Assembly: GCA_051819745.1 (NCBI GenBank)
Contig: JBNJGO010000019.1
Coordinates: 1 to 15,767, forward strand
Reading direction: 5' to 3'
Length of the DNA stretch: 15,767 nucleotides
Source: SKGA01 sp051819745
GTDB lineage: Archaea > Nanobdellota > Nanobdellia > Woesearchaeales > SKGA01
Positions 1-6,662 of this stretch are shown piece by piece (the first letter of the stretch is position 1; each line of letters opens with the position of its first letter). The notes below the pieces were generated by a model. It had not been told where the DNA came from and did not search any database. It saw only the letters and a program-made list of their open reading frames with translations. Position numbers and translations under genes: made by a program.

Positions 1-841
1 TCATTGATGACAAGCTCATACCACCAACACCTGCTCCTGATGCGGTAAGCGAAGAACCCAGTGATTGAGTGAATCCTATTATTATTTGTAGTAACTGGAA
101 TGCAAGTGCAAACAATCCCGGACTGATAACAATAACAACAGCCCCTATAAATATCATGTAATTAAGCGTTGATGAACTCATTTCTTTTTTGAGCGCTCGT
201 GTTTTTTTCATCGTTTCAATAACTTTATCGATAACATCAACAATATGTCCTCCGCTTTTTATCTCGCCAATGATTAGCGATATGTTTCTTCGGACTCGCG
301 GAGCATCGTATTTGAAAGCGAATTGTTCGAGTGATTCTGTCAAGTCACTTCCTGTCATGATACGTTTTGAGACCATTGTCATTTCTTGAGCTAGTAATCC
401 GAACTCTGGACGTATTGAAGACCAAAGCGAATTTTCAAGCGATAACCCTCCTTTGAGATTTGTCGAGACTAGCGTGAGAAAATCCGGCAGTGAATCTTCT
501 ATTTCTTTGGTTCGTTTGTATATTCTTATATTAAGGAAAAAGTATATGGTAAATATGATAACAGCTATAATAGCCAGTTGAACTACCGCCCAGAGTATGA
601 ATGTGAGAAAGAATACTGCTATGACATGCAGACTTTGTATTGCAGGATAAATTAAAGGTACAAAAACAAAATAAGTCAGTCCTGCAGTTATAAAAAATAA
701 TAGTCCGAAAAAAATGTACGGTATGTCATTATATCCTGCTTTCAAAAGATATGATCGCAGGTTTGCTCTTACTTGTCGTCCGAAAAATTCTTCTGGAATG
801 AATGCTTTTCCAAACGAGTGTAGTAGTTTTGATTGTTTCAT
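1..841 (-). CDS. TadC-like T2SSF membrane platform protein (partial, C-terminus outside window)
   Basis: Inner platform protein of a type IV pilus / type II secretion-like machine. The frame is open from an ATG at 841 to the window edge, giving 280 residues without a stop, so the C-terminus is missing. Hydrophobic segments lie at about residues 42-62, 72-102 and 228-256. Between the second and third is a cytoplasmic helical T2SSF region (about 115-215), with the family-typical pattern of LPDFLTLVSTNLKGG followed by SLENSLW and, later, IIGEIKSGG. The gene starts 17 bases after the stop of the neighbouring T2SSF gene and is the last visible gene of the leftward operon. The archaeal FlaJ/ArlJ protein carries two such domains in one chain; here two single-domain proteins are encoded side by side, as with TadB and TadC. 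The family call is firm; which of the two positions it fills is inferred from order. Confidence 0.85.
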   Translation of the reverse strand, partial: MKQSKLLHSFGKAFIPEEFFGRQVRANLRSYLLKAGYNDIPYIFFGLLFFITAGLTYFVFVPLIYPAIQSLHVIAVFFLTFILWAVVQLAIIAVIIFTIYFFLNIRIYKRTKEIEDSLPDFLTLVSTNLKGGLSLENSLWSSIRPEFGLLAQEMTMVSKRIMTGSDLTESLEQFAFKYDAPRVRRNISLIIGEIKSGGHIVDVIDKVIETMKKTRALKKEMSSSTLNYMIFIGAVVIVISPGLFALAFQLLQIIIGFTQSLGSSLTASGAGVGGMSLSSM

Positions 842-858
842 ATGTATCAATTCTTGTA

Positions 859-1674
859 TTATAAGTCCAGTTTTGGTCGCGCCGCTCTAAAAAATGTTAT
901 GAAAAGGAATTGTAGGAAAAAAAGCATGACAATAACTATTGAGAAAGCAACCATGTCGACGTTGATCGAAATAAGACTTGCTATTACGATAAAGAGCGTC
1001 ATCCCAAGACTTGGAACGACAATCGCCACAAGCATGTAAAACATTGTTAGACTAGATAGTTTTTTTCCATAGCGAATTATTTCTTGCATTTGTTCTTCTG
1101 AAATTTCATCGATTATTGCTGAAAGAAAGTTGGTAACATCAACACCTATTTTTAACGCATTTGTTATTTGAAAAAGTATTTTCTTCAAGTGTTTTGAGGG
1201 ACAATATTCGGTTGCTTCTTCGAGTGCTTGTTCCATTGAAGTTCCTAATTCTATTCGTTTCATAATATCTTTGAAATATTCTGTTGCAGCACCAAAACCT
1301 TCACTTGCTTCTTCTAATGCTGTGATTAGTGGTTTTCCGCTATTGAGTTTTATCAGAAGAAATCGTCCTGCAAAAAGAACTTGTCGGTCTATTTTTTTTG
1401 CTCGTTTTGAGATGGCAACATCAATTTTTTTTATATTAAACGAATAAGATAATTTGTAAATAATAAATCCACCTATAAGACCAAAAAAGATCCCACCACC
1501 AACATTATCCTGTCCAAGTAAAAAAAAGATCAAGAAAAGAGCAATTACACCCATAAATACTGCTTTTTTGAATGATTTCAATAAGTATGTTTTCGCATCT
1601 ACTTGTATTCTCGCCATCCGTAATTTTTTTTTGATAAGAGGGTTTTTTGACAGTAAATAATGGGATAAGCTCAT
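859..1674 (-). CDS. TadB-like T2SSF membrane platform protein
   Basis: A 271-residue membrane protein of the GspF/TadB/FlaJ superfamily, expected to form the membrane platform on which the secretion ATPase acts. Hydrophobic segments lie at about residues 38-54, 58-78, 209-237 and 240-262. A T2SSF-like helical domain sits between the pairs (about 95-195), with FLLIKLNSGKPLITALEEAS and later ITNALKIGVDVTNFL. I chose the ATG at 1674 because it overlaps the ATPase stop as ATGA and has a GAGG-like site about 10 bases upstream. A longer frame open from 1731 would overlap the ATPase gene by 61 bases. The overlap suggests translational coupling, so that ATPase and platform are made together. It is shorter than two-domain FlaJ proteins and pairs with the next gene. 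Confidence 0.85.
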   Translation of the reverse strand: MSLSHYLLSKNPLIKKKLRMARIQVDAKTYLLKSFKKAVFMGVIALFLIFFLLGQDNVGGGIFFGLIGGFIIYKLSYSFNIKKIDVAISKRAKKIDRQVLFAGRFLLIKLNSGKPLITALEEASEGFGAATEYFKDIMKRIELGTSMEQALEEATEYCPSKHLKKILFQITNALKIGVDVTNFLSAIIDEISEEQMQEIIRYGKKLSSLTMFYMLVAIVVPSLGMTLFIVIASLISINVDMVAFSIVIVMLFFLQFLFITFFRAARPKLDL

Positions 1675-3161
1675 TGTTCTAAATCCTCTGCTTTCAATGT
1701 TGACATGTCGAGTATTCCCATATAATACCATGAAACTAGTTTTGCCACACGGTCAAGATCGAATATTTCATTATCGACAAGCCATTGGAGTATCTCTTTT
1801 TTCTTGATAAGATCATCTCGTATCTGGTCTAAACTTAATCCAGAATATAATTCCAGACGGTTAAAGACAACATTACTATCGTTTACTTTTTCAAGAATAT
1901 CATCGTGCGCGTTGAGTTGTAATAATACGTTTGGAGTACCATCAGAATCTACTTCTGCAATTTGTAGTGTTCGACGTTTTCCAGTTCTTCGATTTCTGTT
2001 TTGTACACAAATCAATCCTAGTGATGAGAGCATTGGTTTTGGAATGTCGATGGGAGGATTTGTTAATCTCATAACAACTTCATCAGCATTGTTTGCGTGA
2101 ATAGTAGCATATACTGAGTGTCCCGTGTGCATCGCTTCAAGGAGTACTTGCGCTTCTTCTTTTCGTCGTATTTCTCCAACGATTATCCGGTCAGGTCTCA
2201 TCCGCAAGCTGTTGACGAGAAGGTCAAGCATTGTCACTCCTCCTTTTCCTTCAGGGTTTGGCATTCTTGTTTCAAGAGGTACCCAATGAAGGTCTTCAGG
2301 AAGAACGAGTTCTCGCGTATCTTCAATAGATATTACTCGTTGGTTTGCTGGAAGGAAGTTTGAGAGTACATTAAGCATTGATGTCTTTCCCGATCCAGTT
2401 CCACCAGCTACAAGTACAGATAATTCTTGTTCCATGCACAACCATAAGAAAGCCGCACCATCAATCGATAATGTGTTTGATGTGATAAATTTGACTATCG
2501 TCCAAGGATCTTTTGCGAATTTTCGTATTGTTATAGTATTTCCCTTTGTTGAAATAGGATTTAGTGTTGCGTTAACCCGATCTCCAGATTTTAAGTGAGC
2601 GTCAAGGAGTGGTTTTAGAGAAGTTATTTCTTTTCCAACCGATCGTCCTATCATCGATGAATAATGACGTATTCTAGCTTCAGTTACTATCTTTATGTTT
2701 GTTTCAAGCCAGCCAAAATATTTATGATAAACCCTGACCGGATCGTCGTGACTGTTAATGACAATTTCCTCTAGGTGTTCGTCTTCAAGAAGAATATCTA
2801 TTTTTCCAAAACCAAGATTTTCTTCAATGATATAGTTTATAAGCATCGACTCTGTTTTTTCATCGATGGTCGGAAAATATTTTTTGATTAAATGTTTTAT
2901 TTCTTTTTTGAATCTTTTTTGTATGTTCTCCATATCGTTTGATTCAAAATTTTCTATTGATGAGAAGTCTACTTTCTGGATGAAATCTTGACGTATTTTT
3001 TCAAGTATTATTTTGGTGGTGTCGCTGATGTTGGCTATATTGATAAGATATTGAGGTGTTGGTTTACTAGTGTATCGTATAATCTCTACATCAACGACAA
3101 CATCATTTACCGTGATAGTATATTTGTCAAGCGTGACTGGCTGTTGATCTTTAATATCCAT
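1671..3161 (-). CDS. tadA: GspE/TadA-family secretion ATPase
   Basis: Hexameric ATPase that powers assembly of a type IV pilus-like filament or secretion through the membrane platform. The 496-residue protein has an N-terminal domain (about 1-230), then the full T2SSE core: Walker A GGTGSGKT at 253-260, an Asp box ISIEDTREL at 278-286, Walker B-like DRIIVGEIR at 324-332, and a His box GHSVYATIHANNADEV at 347-362. The sequence following Walker A and the His box matches archaeal FlaI/GspE2 and bacterial CpaF/TadA more than PilB. No zinc-binding tetracysteine motif of the PilB/GspE type is visible. The gene begins 18 bases after the disordered-linker gene and overlaps the first platform gene by 4 bases. 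The residues beyond about 415 form an additional C-terminal region of unknown role. Family is certain; the transported or assembled substrate is inferred from the pilin-like genes upstream. Confidence 0.93.
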   Translation of the reverse strand: MDIKDQQPVTLDKYTITVNDVVVDVEIIRYTSKPTPQYLINIANISDTTKIILEKIRQDFIQKVDFSSIENFESNDMENIQKRFKKEIKHLIKKYFPTIDEKTESMLINYIIEENLGFGKIDILLEDEHLEEIVINSHDDPVRVYHKYFGWLETNIKIVTEARIRHYSSMIGRSVGKEITSLKPLLDAHLKSGDRVNATLNPISTKGNTITIRKFAKDPWTIVKFITSNTLSIDGAAFLWLCMEQELSVLVAGGTGSGKTSMLNVLSNFLPANQRVISIEDTRELVLPEDLHWVPLETRMPNPEGKGGVTMLDLLVNSLRMRPDRIIVGEIRRKEEAQVLLEAMHTGHSVYATIHANNADEVVMRLTNPPIDIPKPMLSSLGLICVQNRNRRTGKRRTLQIAEVDSDGTPNVLLQLNAHDDILEKVNDSNVVFNRLELYSGLSLDQIRDDLIKKKEILQWLVDNEIFDLDRVAKLVSWYYMGILDMSTLKAEDLEQ

Positions 3162-3179
3162 TATAATTCATCTCATCAA

Positions 3180-4439
3180 TTATTGTTCAAGTGCTTTTTG
3201 CAAGTATGTTTGTACAGTAATATCATCAGGGTGTTGTTTGGATAGGAGAACTAATGTTTGAAGCCCATCAAGTTTGTTTCCTTTCTGCAAGGCATTAATA
3301 GCTTTATCTAGTTCTCGTTGGTAGTGTGAAGAGTTCTTATCTCTTAAAGGTAATGTTCTTGTTTGTTCTTCTTCATCGATAATATGTTCTACTTTTTTTC
3401 TATTTACAAGGTGTGTTTTTAGTTCTCGAGATATTTTTTCAAGTTTATATTGTATTGATCGTCGTTCTATCGAATCGTGCGTTAGTATTTTGAAAAGGTC
3501 TGTCGCTTTTTTGTATTCGTAAAATGATGCGACATAATGATCGTTATTTAACAAGTGTTGTATTCGTGAAAGGATTTCATAGAGGTCGAAGAGAACATAC
3601 ACTTCTTCACGTCTTGTTTTTGGTTGAGGAAAAGAAGTTGATAACATCTGATCTTGATCGGGTAGATTGTGAGCAGAGTTTTTTCTGTGAGAAAGATGTG
3701 ATTCTTCTGAGACGTTAGATTGCGATACCTTGTTTTTTGGGGCTGGTGTTGAAGTGGTTGATGTTGAAAAAAGGTCATCTGTTAAAGAAGAAGTCTTGTT
3801 ATGTTGCGTTGTCGTGTTTTCAGGTTGTGAAAAAGAGTTGTTATTACTATCATCTGAAATATCTTGAGAGGAGTGTGCTGAATCAATGTCGGGGAGAGAG
3901 GAGCGAGAGCGAGTAACAGGGTTCTGTTGTTCTGTGGTCTGGGAGTGGGGGTCGGCTGTGCTGGGAGCGGGGTGCTGTGGTCTGTGGTCTGCTGTGCTGG
4001 GTTCTGTGGTCTGCTGTGCTGGGTGCGGGGAGCGGTGTGGTCTGCTGTGCTGGGTGCGGGGAGCGGGGGTCGGCTGTGCTGGGTTCTGGGTGCTGTGGTC
4101 TGTGGTCTGTTGTTCTGTGGTCTGCGTGCTGTGTTCTGGGAGCTGGGTTCTGGAGTCTGCTGTGCTGGGTGCTGGGTTCTGTGGTCGGTTGTTCTGTGGT
4201 CTGCGTGCTGTGGTCTGGGAGCGGGGTTCTGGAGTCGGTGGTGCAGGTGTTGTTTGTTCGATAATAACAGGACCTTGAAGTCGTTGTGGTTCAGAAGAAG
4301 TTTTTTTCTTTTTGGAAGAAGCATGTAATAATGCAGATATTTCAGCCACACCTCCCTTTGATTGGTGTGATTTTGATGACGACATGCTTTCAAGAAAGTT
4401 TTTCATGTCTTGTTGTATAAATTGTGTCAGTTCCATCAT
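3180..4439 (-). CDS. Disordered Pro/Thr/Gln/Ser-rich linker protein of the pilus operon
   Basis: I do not recognise this 419-residue protein. It has three parts: a short N-terminal helical, then Lys/Ser-rich segment (1-61); a long low-complexity linker (about 62-275), rich in Pro, Thr, Gln, Ser, Arg and His in its first half and Ser/Asn/Thr in its second; and a charged, helical C-terminal domain (about 278-419) that may be TPR-like. No signal peptide or membrane segment is seen, so it is probably cytoplasmic or peripheral. Residues of about 66-174 are encoded by a heptanucleotide repeat array and contain variants such as TTEQQTTDHSTQ and PAPRTQHSRP. It lies 3 bases after the winged-helix gene and 18 bases before the ATPase, so it probably belongs to the machine, perhaps as an ATPase partner or tether (inference). 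Composition of the linker is much richer in G+C than its neighbours. Two adjacent ATGs can start it. Confidence 0.7.
   Translation of the reverse strand: MMELTQFIQQDMKNFLESMSSSKSHQSKGGVAEISALLHASSKKKKTSSEPQRLQGPVIIEQTTPAPPTPEPRSQTTARRPQNNRPQNPAPSTADSRTQLPEHSTQTTEQQTTDHSTQNPAQPTPAPRTQHSRPHRSPHPAQQTTEPSTADHRPQHPAPSTADPHSQTTEQQNPVTRSRSSLPDIDSAHSSQDISDDSNNNSFSQPENTTTQHNKTSSLTDDLFSTSTTSTPAPKNKVSQSNVSEESHLSHRKNSAHNLPDQDQMLSTSFPQPKTRREEVYVLFDLYEILSRIQHLLNNDHYVASFYEYKKATDLFKILTHDSIERRSIQYKLEKISRELKTHLVNRKKVEHIIDEEEQTRTLPLRDKNSSHYQRELDKAINALQKGNKLDGLQTLVLLSKQHPDDITVQTYLQKALEQ
3919..4245. repeat. Degenerate heptanucleotide tandem repeat array (about 45 units)
   Basis: On the plus strand this segment parses almost completely into 7-base units such as GTGGTCT, GGGTTCT, GGGTGCT and GGGAGCG, with occasional 8-base units (GCTGTGCT, GTTGTTCT) and one 9-base unit. 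I count 45 units. Only 9 of 327 plus-strand bases are A, a sharp break from the AT-rich flanks. Two longer exact copies stand out: 28 bases at 4008-4035 and 4039-4066 (period 31), and 25 bases at 4109-4133 and 4188-4212 (period 79). The array lies inside the linker-protein gene and encodes about residues 66-174 of it. Because stop codons need A on this strand and T on the other, several frames stay open across it; those frames are not genes. Confidence 0.9.
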
Positions 4440-4442
4440 ATC

Positions 4443-4904
4443 TCAACTATTTGCTTTATCGAATATTTTTTTTGTGTACATTGAAAACAAGGAGGAAGTA
4501 TCATCAAGTCCTCTTTTGTTTGCTTCGCGGTAAAAAAATTCTTTTTGTTCTTCGACAATTTGTTGTATTTTCGCGTTCCAGAATTCTTGTATTTTATCTT
4601 CAGGAATCTTTTTTTCTCGTGCGCTCTTGAAATATTCGTTTCTGAATGTCTCAAGTGTTACTTTCTTTTTTTTGCTTGGAGCAGATGATTTGTTTAGTTT
4701 TTTATTCAGGTAAATATATGGTTTGGTGAATTTATATTCTATACCTATAACTCGTTCTTCGACCAGAAAATCAACCCATAATTGGAGTGTTTGTTCGGAT
4801 ATGTTCAAGTCAGTTGCAGTATCTTTGATGCTGACTTTTGTTTTTCCTTCAAGATATGATAGGAGGTCGTCAACACCTGTTGTTACAAGATCGTCTTGTG
4901 TCAT
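4443..4904 (-). CDS. Winged-helix DNA-binding-like protein of the pilus operon
   Basis: A 153-residue protein. Residues of about 10-68 look like a winged helix-turn-helix: a helix (VDDLLSYLEG), a short helix and recognition-like helix (SIKDTATDLNISEQTLQLWV), then a beta wing (VIGIEYKFTKPYIYL). A Lys/Ser-rich hinge (70-82) leads to a charged helical C-terminal half (about 83-150). I place the start at the ATG at 4904 because GGTGA, a good archaeal ribosome binding site, ends 5 bases before it. The frame could open at a GTG at 4913, but that GTG is part of the GGTGA element. It lies inside the pilus operon, 69 bases after the upstream stop and 3 bases before the linker gene. It may regulate the operon, or the fold may serve as a protein-binding domain; the sequence does not decide. 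Confidence 0.75.
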   Translation of the reverse strand: MTQDDLVTTGVDDLLSYLEGKTKVSIKDTATDLNISEQTLQLWVDFLVEERVIGIEYKFTKPYIYLNKKLNKSSAPSKKKKVTLETFRNEYFKSAREKKIPEDKIQEFWNAKIQQIVEEQKEFFYREANKRGLDDTSSLFSMYTKKIFDKANS

Positions 4905-4911
4905 TATATTC

Positions 4912-4916
4912 ACCGC
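4912..4916 (-). promoter_or_regulatory. Ribosome binding site GGTGA deciding the winged-helix start
   Basis: GGTGA read on the minus strand lies 5 bases upstream of the ATG at 4904. It contains the in-frame GTG at 4913, which argues that this GTG is not the start. Confidence 0.6.
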
Positions 4917-4925
4917 AGTAGTAAC

Positions 4926-4937
4926 GTATTATAAAGC
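4926..4937 (-). promoter_or_regulatory. Possible internal TATA-like element
   Basis: The minus strand reads CTTTATAATACG here, inside the only sizeable gap of the pilus operon. Its centre is about 28 bases before the winged-helix ATG at 4904, the spacing expected for an archaeal TATA box and a near-leaderless start. The GGTGA site would then not be transcribed, so the two signals compete. It could allow separate expression of the winged-helix protein and the machine genes without the pilin-like genes. Weak evidence from sequence alone. Confidence 0.3.
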
Positions 4938-4973
4938 TTCTTCACTATTTGATAGTAGGGTTTTTAATGTCTG

Positions 4974-6020
4974 TTAACAGCCAGTATCATCACATTCCCC
5001 ACAGACTGTAAGTAGGTTTGAGGATGAAACTCCAAGATAGCTTTGCACATAATCTTTTTCAAAAATAATATCACTGCTAATATCTGAAGAATCTATTCGT
5101 CTTAACTCTTGGCAGTCATCAAATGTTGTTTTGTTATATCGATATTCGACATGAACTGTTTTATTATTAATATAATGTGATTCGTTTAAGAAAGAAGTTA
5201 TCCCGTACGAATTATTACCATAAGAATAATCTCCTTGTTCTGCATAAATATTTCCTTCGAGTTGCTGAGTCAGTGAGGGGGCTGTTTGGTCGATAATAAA
5301 AAAAGGTTCACTAAAATAATGACCAAGTAAAGTCAGATTCCCGTCTATCTGAGACACCCGTCCTGAAAACAAGTCCACTTCAGGAAATGGTTGTATTGTT
5401 CGTTCGTAGGGTGTTGATAAGCTTAATGGATCAGGCATCCCTATTATAGAAACGTATGAAGTGAGCGTGAGATGTTTTGACCATGATGCCGAACCAACCA
5501 CACCATCTTCTTTTGTGATATCGATAATGTTTGAACTTCGAATCCTGTACTCGAAAGGACTTGATTGTTTGATATCAACGTTCACTAGAGTGTGGGTAAT
5601 ATCTAGATTGTAAAGATCCTTTGCAAGATCAAAAATAGTTTCTAATTGACTGTTAAAGGACACGTTAGAACCATTGCTCGAACAATTGATATAATTTCCA
5701 CCAGGATAATTTTGTTTGAAACTTCCTTGCCTGTAGCAATCTTCATAACTTTTGGTAAAATCAGAAAAATTGTTAGTGCCATTATGGTATTTGATGAGAT
5801 CAAAGAGTATGACTCTGCCTGTTTCTCGAGATATTTCTTGAGAGAGTTCTTCAAGGTCACCTACAAAATGGTTTGTCGTTGATATTGATGATTCAGTTAC
5901 AGGAACATCACCATCTATCGATGGCCGTTGTCCTCCAGTAAATATCATGACAAAAAGAACCGACATCAATACCGCTATCAGTGAGAATACTTGTGCTTTT
6001 CGAGAAGAGATCATTGCCAT
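4974..6020 (-). CDS. Large pilin-like, membrane-anchored surface protein
   Basis: A 348-residue protein with a short positively charged N-terminus, SSRKAQVFS (residues 5-13), followed by one hydrophobic helix (about 11-30). This matches archaeal class III prepilin signals cut before a Gln, here between A9 and Q10. The rest is predicted outside the cell: polar and rich in Asn/Ser/Tyr, with about ten N-x-S/T sequons and a Cys-containing tail (C340, C343, C348). It is far larger than a major pilin and is more likely a minor or tip pilin, or a pseudopilin with an adhesive domain (inference). The ATG at 6020 overlaps the upstream gene by 10 bases and follows GAGGTGA by 4 bases. An ATG at 6014 makes an ATGA overlap and is a real alternative that leaves the signal intact. 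No close family is recognised for the ectodomain. Confidence 0.75.
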   Translation of the reverse strand: MAMISSRKAQVFSLIAVLMSVLFVMIFTGGQRPSIDGDVPVTESSISTTNHFVGDLEELSQEISRETGRVILFDLIKYHNGTNNFSDFTKSYEDCYRQGSFKQNYPGGNYINCSSNGSNVSFNSQLETIFDLAKDLYNLDITHTLVNVDIKQSSPFEYRIRSSNIIDITKEDGVVGSASWSKHLTLTSYVSIIGMPDPLSLSTPYERTIQPFPEVDLFSGRVSQIDGNLTLLGHYFSEPFFIIDQTAPSLTQQLEGNIYAEQGDYSYGNNSYGITSFLNESHYINNKTVHVEYRYNKTTFDDCQELRRIDSSDISSDIIFEKDYVQSYLGVSSSNLLTVCGECDDTGC

Positions 6021-6520
6021 ACACTCACCTCAGTTACTTCCACAACAATGTCTTCGTGAAGTTCTCCCGATAAAACCGTTATTTTATTTCTGGAGATACG
6101 TATTGTGCTGTTCTCTTCAGAAGTTACAATAGAAGGTGTTGAGTAGAGTATTGTGTCGTTAATGGCATATGAGAAGCCCATTTGGGCCGAAACCCATGTT
6201 GAAGAATTACCCACTAATTGTTTTGCAGTTGATACATTTCCTTGATGATAGAAATAAGCGATAAGCTCGTCAAGAGACATTTGAAAATCAGGTATTGATC
6301 CTTGATCCCGTAATTCTAACAGAGTAGGGTTTTCTATGTCAGATACTTCTTGTTCGAAAAATACCTCTTCGGTTCTAGTTAATGTTTTTTTTGCTGATTC
6401 AAGAGAAGGTTTTGAAGTGTTGAATTGTGAAATAAGCAGTATAGTAATAAGAAATATGACCATTCCTATGATAACATCAATCACGAAATAAAAGACCCCT
6501 TTTTTAGAAGAAAATAACAC
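6011..6520 (-). CDS. Pilin-like, membrane-anchored protein (first gene of the pilus operon)
   Basis: A 169-residue protein with an N-terminal prepilin-like segment: charged SSKKG at residues 4-8, then a hydrophobic helix of about 23 residues (9-32), giving a possible cleavage after G8. The remainder is soluble, probably extracellular, with four N-x-S/T sequons (in GNVSTAK, GNSSTW, INDTIL and ENSTIR) and a beta-rich C-terminus. It starts with GTG at 6520, preceded by GAGGTG at a 10-base distance; no ATG alternative lies upstream in frame. Its stop overlaps the start of the next pilin-like gene, so the two are probably coupled and may form a minor-pilin pair. It is the promoter-proximal gene of the leftward operon. 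No specific family is recognised beyond the prepilin-like N-terminus, and the GFYF-type context is not a perfect match to the classical signal. Confidence 0.7.
   Translation of the reverse strand: MLFSSKKGVFYFVIDVIIGMVIFLITILLISQFNTSKPSLESAKKTLTRTEEVFFEQEVSDIENPTLLELRDQGSIPDFQMSLDELIAYFYHQGNVSTAKQLVGNSSTWVSAQMGFSYAINDTILYSTPSIVTSEENSTIRISRNKITVLSGELHEDIVVEVTEVSVWQ
6025..6031 (-). promoter_or_regulatory. Ribosome binding site GAGGTGA for the 348-residue pilin-like gene
   Basis: Minus-strand GAGGTGA lies within the end of the upstream gene. It is 4 bases before the ATG at 6020 and 10 bases before the ATG at 6014, so it does not fully settle which start is used. Confidence 0.55.
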
Positions 6521-6530
6521 TACAGACCCA

Positions 6531-6536
6531 CACCTC
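6531..6536 (-). promoter_or_regulatory. Ribosome binding site GAGGTG before a GTG start
   Basis: Minus-strand GAGGTG lies 10 bases before the GTG at 6520 and is the main support for that non-ATG start of the first pilus-operon gene. Confidence 0.5.
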
Positions 6537-6574
6537 TTTTTGTAAGCAATTAATTATAACTAATAAGAGACCAC

Positions 6575-6584
6575 CTATAAAAAG
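6575..6584 (-). promoter_or_regulatory. Probable TATA box of the pilus operon
   Basis: The minus strand reads CTTTTTATAG in the divergent gap between the pilus operon and the dihydrouridine synthase gene. A start about 26 bases downstream (near 6553) would give a leader of roughly 33 bases that includes the GAGGTG site. The plus strand at the same place reads CTATAAAAAG and could act in the other direction, so the element might be shared. Confidence 0.4.
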
Positions 6585-6662
6585 CTTTTGGAAAAAAATA
6601 CTTTGTTTATGATTAGTCGAAAACAATAGTTTTTTTAGTATTTACTGATTCATAAACAAAAT

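Noticed and set aside
1675..1731. N-terminal extension of the TadB-like protein to an upstream in-frame start
   Set aside because: It would overlap the ATPase gene by 61 bases and adds residues with no membrane or family character; the ATGA overlap at 1671-1674 is a better start.
3919..4245. CRISPR array
   Set aside because: The units are contiguous 7-mers without unique spacers, lie inside a gene, and no cas gene is present.
3886..4328. Long open frames on the plus strand, rich in Cys, Gly and Trp, plus a second open minus-strand frame (3782-4393)
   Set aside because: The repeat array has almost no A on the plus strand and almost no T on the minus strand, so stop codons cannot occur there in most frames. 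The frames lack start signals and family resemblance, and the 4439-3180 frame continues into non-repetitive coding sequence on both sides.
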